Shown one piece after another: positions 50,259 to 59,000 of a stretch of 64,000 bases of DNA. The notes beneath the pieces are model-generated. The model saw only the letters and a program-made list of their open reading frames with translations. It ran no database searches and was not told the origin of the DNA. The translations under genes were made by a program, and so were the position numbers. This DNA is from Lentzea cavernae (GTDB taxonomy: Bacteria; Actinomycetota; Actinomycetes; Mycobacteriales; Pseudonocardiaceae): contig NZ_BNAR01000003.1 in the NCBI RefSeq assembly GCF_014653695.1, positions 391,528 through 455,527 of the forward strand, in the 5' to 3' direction. Within the stretch, counting starts at the first letter, position 1, and the number at the start of each line of letters is the position of its first letter.

Positions 50259-50783
50259 ATGGCGATCGGACACGCACTGTTGGGCCTGCTGGAAGGCGGT
50301 CCAAGGCACGGTTACGACCTGAAGCGCGCCTACGACGAGCGTTTCGGCCACGACCGGCCGCTGGCGTACGGCCAGGTGTACTCGACCCTGTCGAGACTGC
50401 TGAAGAACGGCCTCGTGGCCGAGGCGGGCGTCGAGGCGGGTGACGGCCCGGAGCGCAAGCGGTACGCGATCACCGACGCCGGCGTCACCGACGTGGAGCG
50501 CTGGCTCGGCACGCCGGAGAAGCCGGAGCCGTACCTCCAGAACACCCTCTACTCGAAGGTCGTGCTGGCCCTGCTGTCCGGCCGCAGCGCGACCGACGTG
50601 CTCGACACCCAGCGCGCCGCGCACCTCTCGGTGATGCGCGACCTGACGAAGCGGAAGGCGGACGGCGATCTCGCCGACCAGCTGATCTGCGACTTCGCCC
50701 TGTTCCACCTCGAAGCCGACCTGCGGTGGCTCGAACTGACCGCGGCCCGGCTCGACAAGCTCGCCCAGGAGGTCGGGAAATGA
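50259..50783 (+). CDS. PadR-family transcriptional regulator
   Basis: A 174-residue PadR regulator with the winged-helix start AIGHALLGLLEGGPRHGYDLKRAYDERFG and the wing KRYAITDAG; the rest is the helical dimer domain of the AphA/Vir type. It is the first gene of a three-gene operon with an ABC exporter, overlapping the ATPase gene by 4 bases. It likely represses the operon until a transported compound binds. Confidence 0.93.
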   Translation: MAIGHALLGLLEGGPRHGYDLKRAYDERFGHDRPLAYGQVYSTLSRLLKNGLVAEAGVEAGDGPERKRYAITDAGVTDVERWLGTPEKPEPYLQNTLYSKVVLALLSGRSATDVLDTQRAAHLSVMRDLTKRKADGDLADQLICDFALFHLEADLRWLELTAARLDKLAQEVGK

Positions 50784-51454
50784 GCCTGTTGGTCGCGCAG
50801 GACCTGCACAAGTCGTTCGGGAAGACCCATGCTCTCGAAGGCGCCGGTCTCACGATCCGCGCCGGTGAGATCGTCGCGGTGATGGGTCCCTCCGGCTCCG
50901 GCAAGTCCACGCTGCTGCACTGCATCGCGGGCATCCTGCCGCCGGACTCCGGCGTGGTCCGCTACGGCGACCGCGAGCTCACCTCGATGTCCGACCGCGA
51001 GCGCAGCGAGCTGCGGCGCACCGACTTCGGGTTCGTCTTCCAGTTCGGCCAGCTGGTGCCGGAGCTGACCTGCCTGGAGAACGTCGCACTGCCGTTGCGG
51101 CTGAGCGGCATGAAGCGCAAGGACGCCGAACGCGCCGCGAAGGACTGGATGGCCAAGCTGGAGGTCGACGGCGTCGCCGACCAGCGGCCCGGTGAGACCT
51201 CGGGTGGTCAGGGGCAGCGCGTGGCGATCGCCAGGGCGCTGGTCACCGCACCGAAGGTGATCTTCGCCGACGAACCGACGGGCGCGCTCGACTCGCTCAA
51301 CGGCGAGCGGGTGATGCACCTGCTCACGTCGGCCGCGCGGGAGACCGGTGCCGCCGTCGTGCTGGTCACGCACGAGGCCCGCGTCGCCGCCTACTCCGAC
51401 CGCGAGGTCGTCGTGCGCGACGGCAAGGCCAGGGACGTGGAGTTCGTTCGATGA
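50780..51454 (+). CDS. ABC transporter ATP-binding protein (MacB/LolD type)
   Basis: A 224-residue ATPase. Walker A is GPSGSGKST, the Q-loop FQFGQLVPELT, the signature SGGQGQRVAIARAL, Walker B VIFADEPTG, and the switch histidine VTHEAR. It pairs with the FtsX-like permease downstream, with which it overlaps by 4 bases. Such pairs export peptides or lipids or act as mechanotransmitters. Confidence 0.95.
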   Translation: MSLLVAQDLHKSFGKTHALEGAGLTIRAGEIVAVMGPSGSGKSTLLHCIAGILPPDSGVVRYGDRELTSMSDRERSELRRTDFGFVFQFGQLVPELTCLENVALPLRLSGMKRKDAERAAKDWMAKLEVDGVADQRPGETSGGQGQRVAIARALVTAPKVIFADEPTGALDSLNGERVMHLLTSAARETGAAVVLVTHEARVAAYSDREVVVRDGKARDVEFVR

Positions 51455-53685
51455 CCCAGGTGATCGGCGATCTGGCCCTCGGCGTCCGGCTGGCCGTCGG
51501 GGGCAGCCGGAAGTCGTGGGGCCGGCTCGCGCTGCAGGGCATCGGCATCGGGCTGTGCGTGGCCGTGCTGCTGCTCGCCGCCGCGATCCCGAACGCGCTG
51601 AAGGTGCGCGACGACCGGGCGGACTCCCTCAACGAGGTGGCGCAGGGCACCGGGCCGGCGCCGTTGCTGATGGAGGAGATGTACGTCCACTTCCGTTCGC
51701 TGGACATCGCCGGCAACTACGTCAACGTGCGCGCGCAGAACGCTCCGGTGCCGCCGGGGCTCGAGCGGCTGCCCGGGGACGGCGAGATCGTCGTGTCGCC
51801 CGCTCTCGCGGAGTTGCTCGCCTCGCCGGACGCCGGGCTGCTCAAGCCGCGGTTCCCGCAGAAGGTCATCGGCACCATCAGCCAGGCGGGTCTGATCGGG
51901 CCGCACGACCTGCTGTTCTACGCGGGCGACACCACGATCGCCGAGGACGAGAGCAACAGGGTCTACGCGTTCGGGAAGACCTACGAACGCCAGGCCCCCG
52001 AACCGATCCTGTGGATGCTCAGCCTCGTCGGCATCGTCGTGCTGCTGTTCCCCGTGCTGGTGTTCGTCGGCGTGGCGACCCGGCTCGCGGCGGCCCAGCG
52101 CGACCGCAGGCTCGCCGCGTTGCGGCTGGTCGGCGCGGCCGCGAGCCGGGTGCGGCTGATCGCGTCCGGCGAGACGCTGGTCGGCGCGCTCACCGGGCTC
52201 GTGTTCGGCATCGGGTTCTTCTTCGCGGCCCGGCCGCTGGCCGACGACATCTCCATCGCCGAGGTCGCGATCTTCCCCGCCGACCTCCTGCCCACACCGG
52301 AGCTCGCGGCGCTGGTGCTGGTGGCGGTGCCGGTGCTCGCGGTCCTCACGTCGCTGTTCGCCATGCGCCGCACGATCATCGAACCGCTCGGCGTGGTCCG
52401 GCACCAGAAGCCGGTGCGGCGCAGGCTGTGGTGGCGCCTCGTGCCGACGGTCGCCGGAATCGCGCTGCTGGTCAGCCAGTTCGGCGCCATCGGCGACAAG
52501 GACTCGCGGTTCCAGTTCTACGTGATCGCCGGTGTGGTGCTGCTGATGCTGAGCATCCCGGTGATGCTGCCGTGGCTCGTGGAGCGGGTCGTGAGCTGGA
52601 TGCGCGGCGCGACGCCCGCGTTGCAACTCGCGGTGCGCAGGCTGCAGCTCGACGCGGGCACGGCGGCGCGGGTCGTCGGCGGGGTGGCCGTGGTGCTCGC
52701 GGGCACGGTGACGTTGCAGGTGCTCATCGCGAGCGTGGAGAAGGACGTGCTCGCCGAGGAGAAGCGGGACGTCGCCCACAACTTCGTCACGCTGACGCCC
52801 AAGGACGACTTCGACACCGCGGGTTTCAAGGACGCGGTGGCGGCCAGCGACGGCGTGCGGGCCGTGCACGTGCTCGACCGCACCTTCGCGAAACTGCCGG
52901 ACGGCCGCGTGACGAACGTGTCCGTCGGCACGTGTGCGGCGTTGAAGGCCCAGGCGGAGGTCACGGACTGCACGGACGGCAAGGCCTACCTGGTGAGGTT
53001 CGCGCGGGGCACGGCTGAGGCGCGGCCCGGCGAGGTGGTGATGGTCGGCGGCAAGAGCCCGTGGACCGTGCCCGAGCTCGCGGAGGTGCCCGGCACCGCG
53101 CCCGGCGTCTTCCTCACCCCGGCGGCGGCCACGGGCCTCGACCTCTCCGGCGAGAAGCCCCAGTTCCAGGCCGAGCTGGACCTCGCGGTGCCGGACGCCG
53201 CCGAGCACATGCGCAACGCCATCGCCCCGTACAGCTGGCGGGTGCACGCGTACTTCTACGGCCAGGACGACACGGCGGAGGTCGAGCTGGTCTTCGGCGC
53301 GGTCCGGCGGGCCCTGATCGCGGGCTCGGTGCTCACGCTGCTGCTCGCGGGCGCGTCGCTGCTGGTCATGGCGTTGGAACAGGTGCGGGAGCGACGGCGT
53401 TCGCTCGCCGTCATGGCTGCCAGCGGGGTGCCACGGGGCATCCTCGCGCGGTCGTTGTTGTGGCAGAACGGCGTGCCGCTGGTGCTGTCCACGACGATCG
53501 CGGTGGGCACCGGTGTCCTGCTCGGCGTGATGGTCGTGCGGGTGTTCGACGCGGAGGTCGTCTACGACTGGCAGGGCATGGCCACGCTCACCGGCGCCTC
53601 GGTGGCGCTGGTGCTCGCGGTCACTGCTCTGACGTTGCCTTCGCTGAGAAGGGCGACCGGAGCACTTGGCCTGCGGACCGAGTGA
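51451..53685 (+). CDS. FtsX-like ABC permease
   Basis: A 744-residue permease. It has an N-terminal helix, an extracytoplasmic domain, an FtsX domain of three helices (about 190-310), central helices, a second extracytoplasmic domain, and a C-terminal FtsX domain (LIAGSVLTLLLAGASLLVMALEQVRERRRSLAVMAASG). This is the duplicated MacB/ABC3-type layout common in actinobacteria. The 3' end overlaps the convergent NACHT gene by 65 bases. Confidence 0.92.
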   Translation: MTQVIGDLALGVRLAVGGSRKSWGRLALQGIGIGLCVAVLLLAAAIPNALKVRDDRADSLNEVAQGTGPAPLLMEEMYVHFRSLDIAGNYVNVRAQNAPVPPGLERLPGDGEIVVSPALAELLASPDAGLLKPRFPQKVIGTISQAGLIGPHDLLFYAGDTTIAEDESNRVYAFGKTYERQAPEPILWMLSLVGIVVLLFPVLVFVGVATRLAAAQRDRRLAALRLVGAAASRVRLIASGETLVGALTGLVFGIGFFFAARPLADDISIAEVAIFPADLLPTPELAALVLVAVPVLAVLTSLFAMRRTIIEPLGVVRHQKPVRRRLWWRLVPTVAGIALLVSQFGAIGDKDSRFQFYVIAGVVLLMLSIPVMLPWLVERVVSWMRGATPALQLAVRRLQLDAGTAARVVGGVAVVLAGTVTLQVLIASVEKDVLAEEKRDVAHNFVTLTPKDDFDTAGFKDAVAASDGVRAVHVLDRTFAKLPDGRVTNVSVGTCAALKAQAEVTDCTDGKAYLVRFARGTAEARPGEVVMVGGKSPWTVPELAEVPGTAPGVFLTPAAATGLDLSGEKPQFQAELDLAVPDAAEHMRNAIAPYSWRVHAYFYGQDDTAEVELVFGAVRRALIAGSVLTLLLAGASLLVMALEQVRERRRSLAVMAASGVPRGILARSLLWQNGVPLVLSTTIAVGTGVLLGVMVVRVFDAEVVYDWQGMATLTGASVALVLAVTALTLPSLRRATGALGLRTE

Positions 53686-55636
53686 TCACCTCGTGCTCTG
53701 CCAGGCGGTCCTGCACCAGTCCGTGCCGGAACTGGTAGCAGGCTCCCGCCCGGCAGAGCACGCCGAGCTTGCGTGAGTCCTCCAAGAACACCATCAGCTC
53801 CCAGGGCAGCTTTCCGCGCAGTGCCAACCAGATCCGCGCGACGGTGAACCACCACCAGCGCAGGTGCAGCACGGCGAGGGCGAACCCGAGCATCAGCCCG
53901 GACGCGAGTCCCAGCCCGACCATGCCGGTCTGGCCGGGACCGAACACCAGCGCGGCCGCCGAGCCGAACACCACGGCCAGCACGAGAGATCCGGTCCACA
54001 CCGCGATCCGGTCGCGGGCCATCGTCCACTGAGGACTGGAAGCCTGTGAGAGCTCGGCGGCGCTGGACAACGCGAACCGCAGCGCGATCGCCACGGCGAG
54101 CCCGAGGCCGACCACGAGTCCGGCGGAAAGTCCGTACAGGGCACCGAAGACGAGCCCGGCGGCGAGTCCGATGACCCCCGGCACGAGCAGCAGGCTGCGC
54201 CAGATCCCCAGGCGTGGCTTGGTCTTGCGTTCGTGGGACGCGGTCAGCGCGGCCGCGCCGACACCGATGCCCGCGACGAGACCGGTGATCGGCGCGATCG
54301 ACGGCGTGATCGAGTACGCCATCAGCCAGCCGACGCCGAACCCGCCGATCGCGCCCAGCACCAGCGCGCCGAGCACCGCGAGCCACGTGCGGCCGACCGA
54401 GCGGCGGAGCTCCCACCAGGCCAGTTCGCGGATGCCGCGGTCGCGCATCTCGTGGGCGAGGAACTCGAGCCACTTGCGGGCCCTGTCCCGCGGCCAGACC
54501 TGGGAGGCCTTGGCGTGGTGCGCGAACGCCCTGTTGCCGAATGCCCGCGACACCAGTTCGTCGCAGAGGTGGTCCGAGATCGCCCGCGCGTCGGGGAAGC
54601 GGCCGCGGTCGAGCAGTTCGGTCGGCTCGGCCTCGCTGTCGGCGTAGACGATGCTGGCCAGCCACATCGTGAGCGGCGTGGAGAGCGCGTCCGCGAGCCT
54701 GCCGTCCGGTTCCTCGCGCAGCTGGATGAACACCGGCTCCCAGCGCGCGGCGCCCCAGCTGTCGGCGCTCGCCCGCAGGTAGGCGGCGACCTCGTCCAGG
54801 TCGAGCGGGGCCAGTTCGACGACGTCCGCGCCCGGCAGCGGACCGGCGAGGTGGACGGCCTGCACGAACTCGGCGGTGCGGCAGGTCAGCACCAGCGGCC
54901 GGTTCCCGAACGCCTTCGCGATGCGGGCGAGGGCGTCCGCGCGCTGGTGGCCGGGGACGTCGTCCAGGCCGTCGAGCACGGGCAGGACCAGGTGCTGCTC
55001 GACGAGCAGATCACCGGCGTAGCTGCCGTACAGCTCGGTGTTGCGCAGCGCCGGGTGGTCCTCGTAGAGCCTGCGCGTGAGCCACGTGCGGACGTCCTCG
55101 ACCGCCGGGTTCCACGTCGACAGGGGCAGCAGCACCGGGACCATGCCGCCGTCGTACCGGTCCAGCAGACCGCACGTCAGCAGCATCGCGACCGTCGACT
55201 TGCCGGTGCCGGCCTCGCCGATGATCACCAACCGCCGGTTGATCTGCCGTTCGAACGCGCCCACCGCAGCGTCGCTGCGTCCGGGCGGGGCGTCGGGCTC
55301 GGAGCTCACGTCCTGCTCGGGCGCGATCCAGTGCAGGTCGAGCACGTCCGGGTCGGTGAGGCCGCGGGAGCGGACCTCCTCGTTCCACTGCGCCTGCAGG
55401 CCGGTGGCGAGCGCCCGGCACGCCGCGTCGAGGTGCTCGTCGGTGCTCAGCTCGGCGTTGTGCCGCCGGCGGAGCCAGGGGTCGAGCAGTGCCAGCAAGC
55501 CCAGGAACGCCAGCGCGAGCACGATCAGCCACAGGTGCGGGTTGATGCCGTGGTCGGTGACGAACAGCCCGGCCGCGGTGAGCAACGCGGTCAGCACGCA
55601 GCCGGTCAGCAACGCCTGCTGACGGAATCGGGACAT
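53621..55636 (-). CDS. Membrane NACHT-type STAND NTPase
   Basis: A 671-residue protein. Two N-terminal membrane helices (about 8-28 and 34-52) are followed by a NACHT NTPase: Walker A GEAGTGKST (K146), VPVLLPLSTW, and Walker B VLPVLDGLDDV. About eight more membrane helices fill residues ~395-600, and a short soluble tail (CYQFRHGLVQDRLAEH) follows. This form with many C-terminal helices is common in Streptomyces and relatives and of unknown function; related soluble bNACHT proteins are antiphage. ATG at 55645 is another possible start. Confidence 0.87.
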   Translation of the reverse strand: MSRFRQQALLTGCVLTALLTAAGLFVTDHGINPHLWLIVLALAFLGLLALLDPWLRRRHNAELSTDEHLDAACRALATGLQAQWNEEVRSRGLTDPDVLDLHWIAPEQDVSSEPDAPPGRSDAAVGAFERQINRRLVIIGEAGTGKSTVAMLLTCGLLDRYDGGMVPVLLPLSTWNPAVEDVRTWLTRRLYEDHPALRNTELYGSYAGDLLVEQHLVLPVLDGLDDVPGHQRADALARIAKAFGNRPLVLTCRTAEFVQAVHLAGPLPGADVVELAPLDLDEVAAYLRASADSWGAARWEPVFIQLREEPDGRLADALSTPLTMWLASIVYADSEAEPTELLDRGRFPDARAISDHLCDELVSRAFGNRAFAHHAKASQVWPRDRARKWLEFLAHEMRDRGIRELAWWELRRSVGRTWLAVLGALVLGAIGGFGVGWLMAYSITPSIAPITGLVAGIGVGAAALTASHERKTKPRLGIWRSLLLVPGVIGLAAGLVFGALYGLSAGLVVGLGLAVAIALRFALSSAAELSQASSPQWTMARDRIAVWTGSLVLAVVFGSAAALVFGPGQTGMVGLGLASGLMLGFALAVLHLRWWWFTVARIWLALRGKLPWELMVFLEDSRKLGVLCRAGACYQFRHGLVQDRLAEHEVITRSAGQVLRSPFSAKATSEQ

Positions 55637-55708
55637 GCGACGCATCATGACGCACCGCATCCGCCCGGGGTCGATTCAGTGACCCGTGTCGTGACGTTCA
55701 GTTGTTGA

Positions 55709-56776
55709 TCACAGATGCCAGCTCAGGTCGCCGAGCGTCAGGCGCTGGCCGTCGGTCCCGATCCGGACGCCGAACTGGTCGCGGCGCGGTTCGCCCAGGT
55801 CACGCCACTGCGCCAGGGCGTCCTCCACGGCGTCCCACAGCCGCCGCGGGCCGCCCTGCTCGACGTGCGAACCGCGGTGGTGCACCCACGAACCGTCCGA
55901 ATGGGCCAACCGGTTGGGCCCCGTGACGACGTCCCGCAGAGCGGTGCCCGCGAAGAACTCGAACGGATTCGCCCTGTCGAGCACGGTGCCGAACGGCAGG
56001 GTGGTGGCGCGGCGGTCGAACTCGCCCGTTCCGACGACCAGCGGGGGGAGGGCGTGCGCGCGCAACGGCATGAAGCGCCCGTCCTCGGTGAGCACGCGGC
56101 CTTCGCCGGTGCCGTCGCCGTTCGAGGTGATCCGCACCAGTCCCGCGCCGATCGGGCGGTGCAACGTCGTCACCACCAGACCGCCCGGCCGCGTCTGCTC
56201 CAGCCAGGCGGTCGGGATGGCCGAGACGGAGCAGGTGGCGAGCAGGCGGTCGTACGGGGCGCGCCCCGGATGGCCGAGCGCGCCGTCACCCGTCACGCAG
56301 GTCGGGAAGAAACCGTTGTCGTGCAAACGTTCTTGCGCTCGCTCCGAGATGTTCGGGTCGACGTCGACCGTGGTGACGTTGTCAGAACCCAGGGCGTGGC
56401 ACAGAAGAGCGGCGTTGTACCCGGTGCCCGTGCCAACCTCGAGGATCGACTGTCCTGTGTGGACTTCCAACGCCTCCAGCATGATCGCCATGATCGTGGG
56501 CATGCTCGACGAGCTGGTCGGTGTGCCGCCGGTCACCGTGTCGTCGCCGTCGAACTGGGTTACCCACGCGTCGTCGACGTAGACGAGTTCGAGCCATTCC
56601 GGGTCACCCGAGGCGACGCGTTCCCAGTCGCCGCTCGGCACCAGGCGGTAGAAGTGCGGCAGGAACTCGTGCCGGGGAACGGCGCGGAACGCGTTGTGCC
56701 ACCGGGGGTCGCGCAGCACTCCGGCGCCGAGCATCTGGTCCACCAGCTCGGCCCGCAGGGCCGCGGCGTCGTCCAT
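55709..56776 (-). CDS. Protein-L-isoaspartate O-methyltransferase-like
   Basis: A 355-residue SAM-dependent methyltransferase. It has PRHEFLPHFYR near residue 33, the PCMT-type MLEALEVHTGQSILEVGTGTGYNAALLCHALG with the SAM glycine loop, and VTTVDVDP. It is longer than housekeeping PCMT (~210) by a C-terminal extension, as in actinobacterial paralogues, some linked to peptide modification. No such cluster is seen here. The ATG before DDAAALRAELVDQML was chosen. Confidence 0.87.
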   Translation of the reverse strand: MDDAAALRAELVDQMLGAGVLRDPRWHNAFRAVPRHEFLPHFYRLVPSGDWERVASGDPEWLELVYVDDAWVTQFDGDDTVTGGTPTSSSSMPTIMAIMLEALEVHTGQSILEVGTGTGYNAALLCHALGSDNVTTVDVDPNISERAQERLHDNGFFPTCVTGDGALGHPGRAPYDRLLATCSVSAIPTAWLEQTRPGGLVVTTLHRPIGAGLVRITSNGDGTGEGRVLTEDGRFMPLRAHALPPLVVGTGEFDRRATTLPFGTVLDRANPFEFFAGTALRDVVTGPNRLAHSDGSWVHHRGSHVEQGGPRRLWDAVEDALAQWRDLGEPRRDQFGVRIGTDGQRLTLGDLSWHL

Positions 56777-56817
56777 GTGACCCCACGATAGCCCTGTGGC
56801 GGAGCCCACGCAGCGAT

Positions 56818-56846
56818 TGCTAGCAGGGTGCTTGCAACAGCTAGCA
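56818..56846. promoter_or_regulatory. GCTAGCA repeats before the xre-hbhA operon
   Basis: TGCTAGCA (56818-56825) and AGCTAGCA (56839-56846) lie 21 bases apart, two helical turns, with TTGCAA between them. The second copy could cover the -10 region. Candidate operator for the XRE regulator 44 bases downstream. Confidence 0.55.
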
Positions 56847-56889
56847 CTCGTCGCTACCGTTGGTGTCACGAGGAACGGGAGCGAGAACA

Positions 56890-57267
56890 GTGGACAAGTC
56901 CATCGACAAAGCAGTCGCGGACCTCGGCCGCAACATCGGTGAGTACATCCGCGAGCAGCGCAACACCGCCAAGATCTCCTTGCGGGAGTTGGCGAAGCAG
57001 GCGGGTGTCTCCAACCCCTACCTCAGCCAGATCGAGCGAGGACTGCGCAAGCCCAGCGCGGAGATCCTTCAACAGATCGCCAAGGGACTGCGCATCTCGG
57101 CCGAGGTGCTCTACGTCGAGGCCGGGATCCTCCAGCAACGCGAAGGCGGTGCGCTGGCGGACGCCATCGTCGCCGCGACCGATCTGACCGAGCGGCAGAA
57201 GCAGGTGCTGCTCGACGTCTACGAATCTTTCCGGCGGGAGAACACCGCCACTGACAAGGAGGACTGA
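56890..57267 (+). CDS. XRE-family regulator upstream of hbhA
   Basis: A 125-residue HTH protein. Residues ~12-70 form the XRE domain (IGEYIREQRNTAKISLRELAKQAGVSNPYLSQIERGLRKPSAEIL). It equals in type and place the Rv0474-like regulator next to hbhA in Mycobacterium. The GTG start has GGGAG upstream. The gene ends 5 bases before the HBHA-like gene. Confidence 0.9.
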   Translation: MDKSIDKAVADLGRNIGEYIREQRNTAKISLRELAKQAGVSNPYLSQIERGLRKPSAEILQQIAKGLRISAEVLYVEAGILQQREGGALADAIVAATDLTERQKQVLLDVYESFRRENTATDKED

Positions 57268-57272
57268 TCTCC

Positions 57273-57941
57273 ATGCCGAAGCTCACCCAGGACGACGTTC
57301 GCAAGGCCGCCGAGCAGGGCGCCCACGCCGCACGCCAGGCGCTGCTCGCCGCCCTCGGCGCCGGTGACCTCGCCGCCAAGGCCGTGGTCGAGGCCCTCGG
57401 CAAGGCCAAGGAGCGCGCCGACGAGGCCCGCACCCAGGCCGTCGACATCCCGAACGAGCTCAAGGACCTGCGCGAGAAGCTGCAGCCGGCCGAGCTCAAG
57501 AAGCTCGTCGACGCCTACACCGCCTCCGCGGTGAACCTGTACACCTACCTCGCCGACCAGGGCGAGCAGACGCTGGAGCAGATCAAGGCCCAGCCGCAGG
57601 TCAAGCAGGCCGTGGTGCAGGTCGAGCAGGCCGTCGAGGCCGCGCAGAAGCGCGCCGAGTCCGCCGCCGCCGACGCCAAGGTCCTCGCGGACGACGTCCT
57701 CGGCAAGGTGACCCGCCGCACCCGTTCGGTCGGCGAGAAGGTCGCCCTCGAGGTCGAGGACGCCGCCGAGAAGCTGGCCGAGGAGATCGTCGAGGTCGGT
57801 GGCGAGGCCGCGCACGAGGTCCGCAGCACCGCCCGCAAGACCGCCGCCCGCACCGCTCCGCGCAAGCCGGCGACGACGACCCGCACCACCACGACCACGA
57901 CGGCCGCGGCGAAGAAGACCACGCCGAACACCGCCAAGTGA
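57273..57941 (+). CDS. hbhA: Heparin-binding haemagglutinin (HBHA)-like protein
   Basis: A 222-residue protein. A long Ala/Glu-rich helical coiled coil (about 1-180) ends in a Lys/Arg/Thr/Ala-rich tail (RKTAARTAPRKPATTTR and KKTTPNTAK), like the heparin-binding tail of mycobacterial HBHA. In a soil actinomycete it more likely serves cell-surface, lipid or DNA binding than host adhesion. It sits in the xre-hbhA-DUF2516 order of mycobacteria. A strong terminator follows. Confidence 0.85.
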   Translation: MPKLTQDDVRKAAEQGAHAARQALLAALGAGDLAAKAVVEALGKAKERADEARTQAVDIPNELKDLREKLQPAELKKLVDAYTASAVNLYTYLADQGEQTLEQIKAQPQVKQAVVQVEQAVEAAQKRAESAAADAKVLADDVLGKVTRRTRSVGEKVALEVEDAAEKLAEEIVEVGGEAAHEVRSTARKTAARTAPRKPATTTRTTTTTTAAAKKTTPNTAK

Positions 57942-57957
57942 GTCGCTGAGGCACCAC

Positions 57958-57995
57958 CGGGAGGGGAGCAGTCCGAGAGGGCTGCTCCCCTCCCG
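57958..57995 (+). terminator. Terminator after hbhA
   Basis: A perfect 14-bp stem (CGGGAGGGGAGCAG 57958-57971 and its complement 57982-57995, 10-base loop), 17 bases after the stop. It separates hbhA from the DUF2516 gene. Confidence 0.88.
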
Positions 57996-58020
57996 TCGTG
58001 CGTGCACGTAGTCTGGGTGC

Positions 58021-58338
58021 GTGTTCCAAATCCCGATCTTCAGCATCTGGTACCTCGACACCGTCGTGTACTTCGTGTTCGACGTCGGGTTCAGCATCAT
58101 GGGGCTGTTCGCGTTCTTCCATGCGCTGACCCAGCGCGTCGACGCGTACACCGCGATCGAACGCATGACCAAGCCGGCCTGGCTCGGCATCACCGGTGGT
58201 GGCACGGCGGCGTTGCTGCTGTTCGGGCCGGGTGGCGTGGGGTCGATCTTCTGGCTGGCCGGACTCATCGCGGTGCTCGTCTACATGGTGGACGTGCGCC
58301 CGAAGCTGATCGAGGTCCAGCGCGGCCCGCGTTGGTGA
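58021..58338 (+). CDS. DUF2516 membrane protein
   Basis: A 105-residue protein with three membrane helices (SIWYLDTVVYFVFDVGFSIMGLFAFF, WLGITGGGTAALLLFG, SIFWLAGLIAVLVYMVDV) and a cytoplasmic RPKLIEVQ tail. It matches Rv0476-type proteins, which follow hbhA in mycobacteria. The GTG start was chosen; function unknown. The stop overlaps the hydrolase start by 4 bases. Confidence 0.88.
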   Translation: MFQIPIFSIWYLDTVVYFVFDVGFSIMGLFAFFHALTQRVDAYTAIERMTKPAWLGITGGGTAALLLFGPGGVGSIFWLAGLIAVLVYMVDVRPKLIEVQRGPRW

Positions 58339-58991
58339 TCACGCACTCGTACGGCTCCGGATCTCCGGTGACGCTGGTCGCCCACGGTCTCGGAGCCACG
58401 CCCGGTGAGGCGCGGATCCCCGCCTCGGGGCTCCCCGGCACCCGTGTCGTGGTGACGCTGCCGTCGCACGGCGACGCACCGGACGCCCCCGCCGGGTACT
58501 GGGACTACGGCCGGATCGCTGCCGACCTGGGCACGGTTCCCGCTGATCACGCCGTGGGCGTGTCCCTGGGCGCCGGTGCGCTGGTCCGGCTGCTGTCGCT
58601 CGAACCCGACCGCTTCCAGCGCGTCGCCCTGCTGCTGCCCGCGGTGCTCGACCGGCCCCGCTCGCCGTTCACGCTGCAACAGCTCTCCGACCTGACCTCC
58701 GGGCCCCCGATCTACGTGGCCGAGCGGCGCGCCGCGTTGCAGCGCCTCGAGGCCGCAGCCGAGCAGCTGCCGGGCCAGGTGGCCGTTCCCGACGCGTCCG
58801 CGCTGGCCGCCGTGTCCGCTCCGGTGCTGGTCATCGGGGCTGTGGGCGACCCGCTGCACCCCGAGGACGTGGCGAAGGAGACGGCGGCGGCGTTCCCCGG
58901 CGGTGAGCTGTGGCTGATCGACTCGCCCTCGCCGATGATCACCCACCGCGGCGAGATCAGGCACAGGTTGGTCTCCTTCTTCGCCGGGTAG
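58335..58991 (+). CDS. Alpha/beta hydrolase
   Basis: A 218-residue alpha/beta hydrolase. VTLVAHGLGATPGEAR holds the oxyanion HG, GVSLGAGALVRLL the nucleophile elbow (G-x-S-x-G), VIGAVGDPLHP the acid, and MITHRGEIRH the probable catalytic His. GTG start overlaps the DUF2516 stop (GTGA at 58335-58338), so synthesis is coupled. Substrate unknown. Confidence 0.88.
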   Translation: MITHSYGSGSPVTLVAHGLGATPGEARIPASGLPGTRVVVTLPSHGDAPDAPAGYWDYGRIAADLGTVPADHAVGVSLGAGALVRLLSLEPDRFQRVALLLPAVLDRPRSPFTLQQLSDLTSGPPIYVAERRAALQRLEAAAEQLPGQVAVPDASALAAVSAPVLVIGAVGDPLHPEDVAKETAAAFPGGELWLIDSPSPMITHRGEIRHRLVSFFAG

Positions 58992-59000
58992 CCGAAGTGC

